Shown here piece by piece: positions 31,216 through 38,931 of a stretch of 47,791 nt of DNA. Under the pieces are notes generated by a model. The model was not told the origin of the DNA, did no database searches, and saw only the letters and a program-made list of their open reading frames with translations. Each line of letters starts with the position of its first letter. The first letter of the stretch is position 1. Made by a program: the position numbers and the translations under genes. This DNA comes from Palsa-147 sp049279675 (GTDB taxonomy: Bacteria > Acidobacteriota > Terriglobia > Acidiferrales > UBA7541): positions 1 through 47,791 of the forward strand of contig JBAPOP010000137.1 in NCBI GenBank assembly GCA_049279675.1, given 5' to 3'.

Positions 31216-32624
31216 GGCTGGGGCAACGCCGCCGACGCGGGCCCAGTAGAGGTTGGCACTTGAGTCGCTTCTGAGGTCGAAGATGGCTGGTACGGCTTAA
31301 AACCCGCTCGATCCATTCCGCGCTGTGCTTCCGAGTTCTTCATAAACGTATCCCACACGAATCCTGTGCGGGCATTTTCAGCCATCACCATCGTGATGCC
31401 CGTATCGATGCCGATTACGTCGCTGTCGTACCAATTCGTCAGCGGATTGAATGCGTCCACGAATCCGTAGCGGCTCCGGGTTCCCACGGCATAGAGACGG
31501 TCAATCGTGCGAAGCACTCGCATCACAGCCTTCGGCTGAAACGGAAGAGAGCCGGCCGTCGCGCACGGCACAATCGTCCCGTCGATCGGGCCGGTCTTCG
31601 GCGGGCCTCCCCACACTTCATATCCCCGTTCTGAGTCCGACGCCGTGATTCCCCACAGATCGTCACTGTAGTCCGGAAACTGTTTGGACAGGCTGACGCA
31701 GAATCGCCGGTGGGCATCGGTCGCGATCACTGAGTTCTGAAAGTAGTCGCTGTAGCGATCTCGCTTGCCGCGGAAATCGAACCACGCCTGGGAATATTGG
31801 TGCACGAAAATCGGCGCGAACGACCCGATAAAGCGGATGCCGTCGTATTCGAACATGGTTCGCTTCCACGCATCCCACGTCTCTGTCGGAAGCGGGTGCG
31901 ACGGCGACCCGAGCCCCAACAAGTAAATCATCATCATTTCGCTGTAGCTGTCCCAGCGGTATTGCAGAAAGCCGGTTTCGGGCGTCCATCCGTGCGGGAG
32001 AACGCGAGTGTCTTCCGAGAGCCAGTTCCAATCCACACGGGCAAAAATGTCGTGCGCGAGCTGCTTGATTTCCGGATTTTGAAAGTGCCCGCCGCACGTC
32101 AAGACGCCGCAGAGGAGTATCGCCGTGTCAACCGATGACACTTCGGATTGCAGCAATCGCTCGCCAGTATTCACGTTGGCCCAGTGATAGAAAAATCCGC
32201 GCTCGTTCGGCAGCTTCTTGCGTAGAAAGTTCAGGGTCGTAAGCACGCGATCGCGAGCTTCGCGCGACGATATGTAGCCCCGTTTTTCGCCGATGCACAG
32301 CGCCGTGAGCCCAAATCCTGTCGCCGCGATGCTTCCCAGCACCCGTGTGTCGAGCGCGCGGACGTTGCATCGATCTTTGACCAAGCCGGTCTGCGGATTT
32401 GTCTGTTCCCAGAAATAGAGAAAATTGGCTCGTTCCAGATCCTCGAGAAACGCGTCTTCGCTTTCGCTGAGGTCCGTGCGAGTCCGTGGAGCAACCGGGC
32501 TGTCCGTGGCGGCGTGCAAGGCTGGGACCAACGGAAATGACGCGCTGGAAGCGAGCGGCAGACACACACCGACGCTGGCCAGATCCTTGAGCAGGCGCCG
32601 GCGCGAGAATTTCCTACGGCTCAT
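31209..32624 (-). CDS. Tat-exported glucoamylase-family protein, GH144-like (endo-beta-1,2-glucanase family)
   Basis: A 471-residue protein. A twin-arginine signal (SRRRLLKDLASVGVCLPL) is followed by the alpha/alpha toroid typical of Pfam Glycoamylase/GH144: ERANFLYFWEQTNPQTGLVKDR, TRVLGSIAATGFGLTALCIGEKRG, WANVNTGERL, SSVDTAILLCGVL, GFLQYRWDSYSEMMMIYLLG, PIFVHQYSQAWFDFRG, and GITASDSERGYEVWGGPP. Characterised GH144 enzymes hydrolyse beta-1,2-glucan, which matches the neighbouring NdvB-like synthase. The substrate is inferred from family and context. The ATG at 32624 follows GGAAT. It is convergent with the GH39 gene (7-base overlap). Confidence 0.88.
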   Translation of the reverse strand: MSRRKFSRRRLLKDLASVGVCLPLASSASFPLVPALHAATDSPVAPRTRTDLSESEDAFLEDLERANFLYFWEQTNPQTGLVKDRCNVRALDTRVLGSIAATGFGLTALCIGEKRGYISSREARDRVLTTLNFLRKKLPNERGFFYHWANVNTGERLLQSEVSSVDTAILLCGVLTCGGHFQNPEIKQLAHDIFARVDWNWLSEDTRVLPHGWTPETGFLQYRWDSYSEMMMIYLLGLGSPSHPLPTETWDAWKRTMFEYDGIRFIGSFAPIFVHQYSQAWFDFRGKRDRYSDYFQNSVIATDAHRRFCVSLSKQFPDYSDDLWGITASDSERGYEVWGGPPKTGPIDGTIVPCATAGSLPFQPKAVMRVLRTIDRLYAVGTRSRYGFVDAFNPLTNWYDSDVIGIDTGITMVMAENARTGFVWDTFMKNSEAQRGMDRAGFKPYQPSSTSEATQVPTSTGPASAALPQPH

Positions 32625-32869
32625 GAGTCCAGATTCCCACCATTCCAGTGTAGTCCAGCCTCCTACCTGTTAGATGCGCCGGAGAGTCAGAGGAGAGTAA
32701 TAGGTTAACAGGCGACCGCCGCGCCGGCGATGCCGGCGTCACTTGTAGCGGCCTATACTCCGGGGCTCTGCCGTCGATGAACTGGGAAGAATGAGGGCTG
32801 GGGGAAAACTATCCTAGGACCGCAGAGCGTTTAGTCTCCGCGCATCATTGCGACCGCCAAAACGTTCGA

Positions 32870-33415
32870 TCAATTTCCGCCGTAACCTAACGAGCGCTTC
32901 GTGCTCCATTTTGGTGGAAACGACTTGAACATTTTATGCACATCCTTGTCGGCATGATCGCTTCCGCCTTTCGGGGAGAACGCGCCGACGGCAATCCCGC
33001 GCCACACCAGGCGGTGCGATTTGCCATCGAACATATCAACGACAACGGTTCCAGCGGAATATTTTTCGATATCGCTCGAACTCGTGTCTGCCACATCCCA
33101 GCGTCGCCAATTCCATCCTTGAACGCCACTGTAAAACGTGTCGAGAGAGCGATCCTTTTGGCTCGCGACGTTAGCGGCGACGCCGACATCCGCGCCATTG
33201 GGAACTTGCTTCCACCCTTTCGCCGTTAATTCCGTAGCGACCGTGCGCAGCACCATGGCTCGATTCTCGTCCTGCGGTTGCTGAATCCACATAAACGTCT
33301 TATACGAATCGAAATCTCCAGTAGGGCTGAAGTCCGTGGTGATTTTTTGTCCCCATGCGGCCCCTGCCGTCATCGCTAGGGCGAACAAACACGTACCAAG
33401 TTTCAAAAGCTGCAT
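32870..33415 (-). CDS. Secreted DUF4136-type lipoprotein-like protein
   Basis: A 181-residue protein with a signal peptide (residues 1-22, ...TAGAAWGQ). The rest has the DUF4136 layout: ITTDFSPTGDFDSYKTFMWI near the N-terminus, LRTVATELTAKGWKQVPNGADVGVAA, GTVVVDMFDGKSHRLVWRGIAVG, and a C-terminal helix KMFKSFPPK. The Cys normally acylated in lipoprotein members is missing, so it is probably soluble in the periplasm. A strong AGAGGAG precedes the ATG at 33415. The 5' flank is shared with the divergent flavoprotein gene. Function unknown. Confidence 0.85.
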   Translation of the reverse strand: MQLLKLGTCLFALAMTAGAAWGQKITTDFSPTGDFDSYKTFMWIQQPQDENRAMVLRTVATELTAKGWKQVPNGADVGVAANVASQKDRSLDTFYSGVQGWNWRRWDVADTSSSDIEKYSAGTVVVDMFDGKSHRLVWRGIAVGAFSPKGGSDHADKDVHKMFKSFPPKWSTKRSLGYGGN

Positions 33416-33620
33416 GCGTTCGATCTCCTCTGATTATTTGAGCGATTTATAGGCCGATACGTTGCCTAAATTTTACGCTCTGCGGGGGGTAGGACCAGTG
33501 TACGCTGAGCCGCTATTTTTGGAAAGCGCCGCGCTCAACTTCTTGTGATGCGAAAAATTACAGTCGCCGCGGCCCTGCCGGCATCGATCTCATGCGAGCG
33601 ATTCACATTTCTCGACGGAA

Positions 33621-33651
33621 TTGACAACGGTCGCGTGAACCTTGCTAGAAT
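33621..33651 (+). promoter_or_regulatory. Candidate promoter of the flavoprotein gene
   Basis: TTGACA (33621-33626) is a perfect -35 box and TAGAAT (33646-33651) a good -10, but the spacer is 19 bases, two more than ideal. The leader to the ATG at 33797 would be about 140 bases. Confidence 0.4.
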
Positions 33652-33725
33652 CTCTCAAACTTTGAAGCATTCGTTTTCAGAGCGTTACGAATGATTGCAT
33701 CAGAGCTAGGAAACGATACATATCA

Positions 33726-33753
33726 GAGCCCCGAGGCCCCGTCTCGGGGACTC
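33726..33753 (+). promoter_or_regulatory. GC-rich hairpin in the leader of the flavoprotein gene
   Basis: CCCCGAG (33729-33735) pairs with CTCGGGG (33743-33749) around a 7-base loop, and the flanking GAG and CTC can extend the stem. No T-run follows, so it is not a terminator. It could affect mRNA stability or initiation; no known riboswitch is recognised. Confidence 0.35.
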
Positions 33754-33796
33754 AGCGCACTAGCTCGATCTTTGCGCCCGCTTTTGGGAGAGCAGA

Positions 33797-35734
33797 ATGA
33801 ATGACGATTCGCGCGATCGCGAATTGGGGATGGACCGGAAGATCACGCGCCGCGATTTTCTGAATGGCGTCGCCGTCACCATTGGCGCGTCGCTCGTGCC
33901 GACCGGACACGCCTACGCGCAGAACAAAGGCCCTGACCGTTCCGCGCAGGATCCTCTCCTCGAGCAGGGAATCACAACGCGCGACCCGCGCTATGAGCCG
34001 CCGAGCCTCACGGGTTTGCGCGGAAATCATCCGGGCTCATTTGAAATCGCTCATCAACTTCGCGACGGCGCCTTCTGGGACGCATCCGCGAAACCGGAAA
34101 GCACGGGCGAGTCCTATGATCTCGTGATCGTTGGCGGCGGGATCAGCGGACTTTCGGCGGCATACTTTTATCGCCGCCACGCCGGTCCGCACGCGCGCAT
34201 CCTTATCCTTGAGAATCACGAAGATTTCGGCGGCCACGCCGTTCGCAATGAATTTCAGGTCGGCGACCGGCTCCTGATCAGCAATGGCGGAACTCAATCC
34301 ATCGAGAGCCCGGGCGAATACAGCGCGGTCGCGGGACAGCTGCTACGGGAATTGGGAATCGAGACGCAGCGCTTCTACAAAGATTACGATCGCGAGCTGT
34401 ATTCGAAGCTCGGCACCGCATGCTTCTTCGACCGCGAAACTTTCGGCGAAGACCGGCTCGTCACCGGCATGGGTACTACGGCGTGGCCGGATTTCCTGGC
34501 GCAGTCTCCGCTCTCCGAGCAGGCCCGGCGCGATATCGCGCGCGTGTACACGGAGAAAGTGGATTATTTCCCGGGATTGTCCCGCGAACAAAAACGCCAG
34601 CGTCTCTCCAAAATCAGCTACGCCGACTTTCTCGCCAAGCACTGCAAACTTCACGCCGACGCGCTGCCTTTCTTTCAAACTTATCCCGCCGATCTTTTCG
34701 GCGTAGGAATTGACGCCGTTTCGGCCCTCACCTGCTTCAACTCGTGGGATGACTATTATTCATTTACTTATCCCGGCTTCGACGGCATGGATCTCGGCGG
34801 GATGCCGAAGGCCGAACCTTACATCTTTCATTTTCCCGACGGCAACGCTTCGATCTCCCGCCTCCTTGTGCGCTCTCTCGTCCCCGGTTCCGTTCCCGGT
34901 CACACGATGGAGGATGTCGTCACAGCCCGCGCCGATTACTCGCGCCTGGACATGCCGGGTTCAACGGTTCGCATCCGATTGAATAGCACGGCCGTCCGCG
35001 CGAATCACATCGGTGCGCCTGATTCCGCGAAGGAAGTTGAAGTGGCCTACGTCCGCGCGGGAAAACTCCAAACGGTGCGCGCGAAATCGTGCGTCCTCGG
35101 GTGCTACAACATGATGATTCCGTATCTGTGTCCCGAATTGCCGGGCGCGCAGAAGGAAGCGCTGCATCTTGGTGTCAAGGTTCCGTACCTTTACACGCAC
35201 GTTGCGATTCGAAATTGGCAGGCGTTCGAGAAGCTGGGCATTCATCACATCGTCGCGCCGGCTAGCTACCACACGTACGTCGCGCTCGATTTTCCCGTGA
35301 GCATCGGCGATTACAAGTTCTCGAGTAATCCTGATGAGCCCATTGTGCTCTTCATGCTTCGCTCGCCGTGCGCGCCCGGCCAGCCGCGGCGTGACCAATA
35401 TCGCTACGGCCGCGCCGAGCTCTACTCGACCCATTTCTCCGTAATCGAGCGCAAAATTCGCGAACAATTGCAGCGCATGCTTGGATCGGCGGGTTTCGAT
35501 TCGGCGCGCGATATTGCCGCGATCACCGTGAATCGTTGGGCGCACGGCTACGCCTACGAATACGAATCGCTCTCCGATCCTCATGTGCCCGAGAAAGATC
35601 GCCCCTGCGTCATCGGCCGCCAGGCCTTCGGCCGCATTTCCATCGCCAATTCCGATGCCTCGGGGCATGCCTACACCGACGCCGCAATCGATGAGGCCCA
35701 TCGCGCCGTCCAGGAAGTTCTCAAGTTTTCCTAG
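33797..35734 (+). CDS. Tat-exported spermidine-dehydrogenase-like FAD oxidoreductase
   Basis: A 645-residue flavoprotein. A Tat signal (KITRRDFLNGVAVTIGASLVPTGHAYA) spans residues 15-41. After GSFEIAHQLRDG comes the dinucleotide-binding YDLVIVGGGISGLSAAYFY (Gly113-Gly118 loop), LENHEDFGGHAVRNEF, and ISNGGTQSIESPGEYS. The C-terminal part has AITVNRWAHGYAYEYESL and RISIANSDASGHAYTDAAIDEAHRAV. The length, Tat signal and motifs resemble bacterial spermidine dehydrogenase, which oxidises spermidine in the periplasm with FAD and heme; no CXXCH is visible here. The substrate could be another amine. The ATG follows GGGAGAG. Its stop is 2 bases from the convergent gene. Confidence 0.85.
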   Translation: MNDDSRDRELGMDRKITRRDFLNGVAVTIGASLVPTGHAYAQNKGPDRSAQDPLLEQGITTRDPRYEPPSLTGLRGNHPGSFEIAHQLRDGAFWDASAKPESTGESYDLVIVGGGISGLSAAYFYRRHAGPHARILILENHEDFGGHAVRNEFQVGDRLLISNGGTQSIESPGEYSAVAGQLLRELGIETQRFYKDYDRELYSKLGTACFFDRETFGEDRLVTGMGTTAWPDFLAQSPLSEQARRDIARVYTEKVDYFPGLSREQKRQRLSKISYADFLAKHCKLHADALPFFQTYPADLFGVGIDAVSALTCFNSWDDYYSFTYPGFDGMDLGGMPKAEPYIFHFPDGNASISRLLVRSLVPGSVPGHTMEDVVTARADYSRLDMPGSTVRIRLNSTAVRANHIGAPDSAKEVEVAYVRAGKLQTVRAKSCVLGCYNMMIPYLCPELPGAQKEALHLGVKVPYLYTHVAIRNWQAFEKLGIHHIVAPASYHTYVALDFPVSIGDYKFSSNPDEPIVLFMLRSPCAPGQPRRDQYRYGRAELYSTHFSVIERKIREQLQRMLGSAGFDSARDIAAITVNRWAHGYAYEYESLSDPHVPEKDRPCVIGRQAFGRISIANSDASGHAYTDAAIDEAHRAVQEVLKFS

Positions 35735-35736
35735 CC

Positions 35737-36150
35737 TTAGTTCGATTGCTTCAACGGTGGGACGCCGGACGCGCGATGAATCGTCACGTCCAGCGATATT
35801 GGTTGATTCTTGCTAACTCGGATATGGGGATACAACATGAATTCGAATCCGTCCTTCTGAAATGTGAGATCGTAGATTCCTGACGGAAGTTGCAGCAATG
35901 CGAACTCGCCCGCTGCATTCGTGTCGGTCGTGACCGCCGCCTTCGATTTCTCGTTCATCGCCTTCACGCGAACGCCCTCGATTGCGGCATTGTCGCTGTC
36001 CCATACGTGGCCGTGTATGCCGTTAGCAGTAGGGTCTTTCGTCTTGGCTGTGGCGGCAAGCGAAAGCGCCAACGTAATTCCCGCGCAAGCCAACAGCGCC
36101 GATATTATTCTCGAATTCCAGTTGCGTCGGGGGCTTTCGAGCGTGCGCAT
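35737..36150 (-). CDS. Exported carboxypeptidase-regulatory-like domain protein
   Basis: A 137-residue protein. Residues about 12-34 are a signal peptide (IISALLACAGITLALSLAATA). The rest is one beta-sandwich of the CarboxypepD_reg type: GIHGHVWDSDNAAIEGVRVKAM, then TTDTNAAGEFALLQLPSGIYDLTFQKDGFEF, as in the plug or surface domains of TonB-dependent receptors and other exported proteins. No TonB-barrel follows. The ATG at 36150 is chosen because GAGAGG lies just upstream; the frame is open far upstream. It is 59 bases downstream of the permease gene on the same strand and may be part of that operon. Confidence 0.8.
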   Translation of the reverse strand: MRTLESPRRNWNSRIISALLACAGITLALSLAATAKTKDPTANGIHGHVWDSDNAAIEGVRVKAMNEKSKAAVTTDTNAAGEFALLQLPSGIYDLTFQKDGFEFMLYPHIRVSKNQPISLDVTIHRASGVPPLKQSN

Positions 36151-36209
36151 CAAGCCTCTCACGCACGACAGTATACTCGCCGCGTAATCGAGCGAAAACG
36201 TGGCTCCGG

Positions 36210-38903
36210 CTATTCGTATCTCAGCGCCACCATCGGATCGACCCGCGTCGCCCTCCGCGCGGGAATCCAGCAAGCCAGCAGCGCCACACCAGAAAGTAGA
36301 ATCGCAACCGTGAAGTAAGTAACGGGATCGCTTGTGCTGATTCCAGCTACGAGGTGCGTCATCGCGCGCGTCAATCCCCACGCCGCTGCCATCCCGATCG
36401 CAACGCCCCACATTACAAGCCGCACGCCCTGCAGCCAGACCAAATGCAAAATGTCGCGCGCATTCGCGCCCAGCGCCATGCGTATGCCGATTTCTCGCGT
36501 CCGCTGGCTCGCGGCGAACGACACGACGCCGTACACGCCCACCACCGCGAGTATCAGCCCAATTGAGCCGAGAATGGCCGCCAGAGTCGCAACGGCGCGA
36601 AATGCGAAAAAGCCGAACGCGCCTTCGAGCAATTGCTTCATCGATTCCAAATTCAGGATGGCAAGCTCGGGAGCCACTCGCGCGACCTCGTCTTTGACGG
36701 CCGCTGCAATCGATTCAGGCGGCAAGAGCGTGCGAATCTGCAGAGTTCGCTTCGCCGCGAAGTTTTGCGCGAGCGGCACGTAAATGAATGGCTGCGCGTC
36801 TTCCCCGATCGTTTGATATTTGCCGTCATTCGTTACGCCGACGATTTCCGCAAACGGCCCCTGGGCGCCATCCATGCTGAATCGCTTCCCAATTGCATCT
36901 TCGTGAGGCCAGAAACGATTGGCCATCGTCTGATTGATGATCGCGACACGCGGCGCAGACTCGTTGTCCGAGTCCGTGAAGTTCCGGCCGCGCAGGAGGG
37001 AAACGCGCATCGTTTCCATGTACGCTGGGTCAACGCGATTGAACAGAAGGTGCGGGAGCTGCTCACCCGGCGCAGGCGGGCGCCCCTCGACCGAGATCGC
37101 GACCTTGCTCGGAAAGCCGCCCATCGGCACGTACGACGCGAGGCTTGCGGATTGCACTTCGGGCAATTCGCGCACTCCTGTCTCGACTTCGCGATAAAAC
37201 GAGTTCGTTCGCGCCTCGTCGTATCCGATCTCGTGCGGGTCGATGGTCACGTTCAATAAGTGATTCGGATCGAATCCGAGATCGAATCCCTGAACCTTTT
37301 GCAGGCTGCGCACAAAGAGCCCGGCAGCGACGAGCAGCACCAGCGAGCCCGCTACTTGCGCGACAATCAGAAAAGTTCTTAAGCCTGGGCGACGTGTGCC
37401 TGCCCAAGTTCGCGGCGGGCCTTCGTGCAGCACCACGTTTACATCGGCCGACGACGCGCGCATCGCCGGCAACAATCCGACGACGACTCCAGTGAGAAGT
37501 ACAGTCATCGCGGCAAACGCAAGCACGCGCCAGTCGAGAGTGGAATCAAACTGCAACGGAATCTCCCGCAGGTGAATTGCGTTCGTCCATCGATTTGCCC
37601 ACGCGCCGATAGCGATTCCCGCGCCGCCACCGAGAGCGGCAAGGAGAACGCTTTCGGTGAGCATTTGGCAGATTAACCGTCCGCGGCCGGCACCCAATGC
37701 CGCGCGAATTCCCATCTCGCGCTGCCTCGCCGAGCCGCGCGCGAGCAGGATATTTTCCACATTCAGGCACGCGAGCAGCAATACGAACGCCGCCAGCACA
37801 AGAAACAGTCCCGAGATCGCGACGAATGAATTGTTTGCGTAGGGAATCGGACGCGCCGATTTTTCGGGCACCGCGCGAACCGTGAACCATTGATCCGTCG
37901 CTGGATATTGGCTGGCGAGCCTCGCCGTAACGACTTCCAGCGAGCTTTGCGCTTCTCGCAGGTTGATTCCAGGTTTCAGCCGCCCAAACGCCAGAATCCG
38001 CCTGCGATCGCGGTTGTTCCAGAAGATATTCGCCGGTTCTTCCAGCGATATCGCGCTCATCGGCAGATAAAAATCCATCTCAAAGATCGGGAACATTCCG
38101 TGAAATGGCCGCGGCGCCACTCCGATGATCGTCGCGGACTTGTCGTCGACGAGAATTCTTCGGCCTACCACGCCAGCATCGCCGCCAAATCGCCGCTGCC
38201 AATACGAATAGTCAAGGACCACGACTGGCGGTTCGCCCAGCGTTTCGCCTTCGCCCGGCAAAATCAATCTCCCCAGCTCAGGCTTCACTCCGAGCGCCGA
38301 AAAAAAGTTTGCCGAAACGTAGTTGACGAAGCATTGATCCGACCGCTCGTTGGCGGTGAGCTGCACCGAGCTGATGACGAGGCCGAATACATCAGTGAAC
38401 GCGTCCGTCTGTTTGCGAAAATCCACGAATTCCGGATAGGAGAATCCCGACGAACCAACGGGCGCATTCTTTTGCTGTATGGCGAGAACCGTGATCTGCT
38501 CGGGCGAAGCGACGGGCAGGGGACGCAGGAGGAAGCCATTCACGATACTGAAAATCGCAGTGTTCGCGCCGACGCCGAGGGCCAGTGCAATTACAACGAC
38601 CGCAGTCACGCCTGGCGATTTGCGCAGCATCCGCGCGCCAAACCGCACATCCTGAACGAAATTCTGGAGCCAGTTCACACTGCGCGCGTCGCGACAATTT
38701 TCTTTCGCTTGCGCGACGCCGCCGAATTCGCGCAACGCGGCCTCGCGAGCTTGCTGGGGAGCCAGCCCGCGCGCGATGTAGCTATCCGCTAGCCGATCGA
38801 GGTGTTCTCGCACTTCCTCATCGAGTTCTTGCTCCACTTGTCGCCGCAGGAAAAGCGACCGCAGCCGCAACGCAATCACGTGACTCCAGGATTTCGACCG
38901 CAT
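36210..38903 (-). CDS. ADOP-type ABC permease (MacB/FtsX-like), second copy
   Basis: An 897-residue permease. Its N-terminus, with EQELDEEVREHLDRLADSYI and ALREFGGVAQAKENCRDAR, is the cytoplasmic cap typical of acidobacterial duplicated orphan permeases. It continues with the first membrane helix (VTAVVVIALALGVGANTAIFSIVN), a large periplasmic MacB-like domain, an FtsX unit, a second periplasmic domain and another FtsX unit, ending ARRATRVDPMVALRYE. No ATPase is encoded nearby, so it must use one made elsewhere or act without it. GTG at 38906 and ATG at 38903 are alternatives; ATG has better spacing from GAGGAAA. It follows a similar permease with a 28-base gap. Confidence 0.92.
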   Translation of the reverse strand: MRSKSWSHVIALRLRSLFLRRQVEQELDEEVREHLDRLADSYIARGLAPQQAREAALREFGGVAQAKENCRDARSVNWLQNFVQDVRFGARMLRKSPGVTAVVVIALALGVGANTAIFSIVNGFLLRPLPVASPEQITVLAIQQKNAPVGSSGFSYPEFVDFRKQTDAFTDVFGLVISSVQLTANERSDQCFVNYVSANFFSALGVKPELGRLILPGEGETLGEPPVVVLDYSYWQRRFGGDAGVVGRRILVDDKSATIIGVAPRPFHGMFPIFEMDFYLPMSAISLEEPANIFWNNRDRRRILAFGRLKPGINLREAQSSLEVVTARLASQYPATDQWFTVRAVPEKSARPIPYANNSFVAISGLFLVLAAFVLLLACLNVENILLARGSARQREMGIRAALGAGRGRLICQMLTESVLLAALGGGAGIAIGAWANRWTNAIHLREIPLQFDSTLDWRVLAFAAMTVLLTGVVVGLLPAMRASSADVNVVLHEGPPRTWAGTRRPGLRTFLIVAQVAGSLVLLVAAGLFVRSLQKVQGFDLGFDPNHLLNVTIDPHEIGYDEARTNSFYREVETGVRELPEVQSASLASYVPMGGFPSKVAISVEGRPPAPGEQLPHLLFNRVDPAYMETMRVSLLRGRNFTDSDNESAPRVAIINQTMANRFWPHEDAIGKRFSMDGAQGPFAEIVGVTNDGKYQTIGEDAQPFIYVPLAQNFAAKRTLQIRTLLPPESIAAAVKDEVARVAPELAILNLESMKQLLEGAFGFFAFRAVATLAAILGSIGLILAVVGVYGVVSFAASQRTREIGIRMALGANARDILHLVWLQGVRLVMWGVAIGMAAAWGLTRAMTHLVAGISTSDPVTYFTVAILLSGVALLACWIPARRATRVDPMVALRYE

Positions 38904-38931
38904 CACGTTTCCTCGCGAGAACTGTACGAGA

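Larger units (their letters stand above)
33416..33796. other. Divergent promoter region with a hairpin
   Basis: It lies between the DUF4136 gene (minus) and the flavoprotein gene (plus), with no coding frame. Two elements are listed separately: a weak promoter for the plus gene and a GC-rich hairpin in its leader. On the minus strand a TATAAA at about 33446-33451 could be the -10 of the DUF4136 gene. Confidence 0.5.

Noticed and set aside
32722..32738. Perfect CGCCGGC-GAT-GCCGGCG hairpin upstream of the GH144-type gene, considered as a terminator
   Set aside because: No T-run follows on either strand, and a 7-bp GC stem is unremarkable in DNA of this composition.
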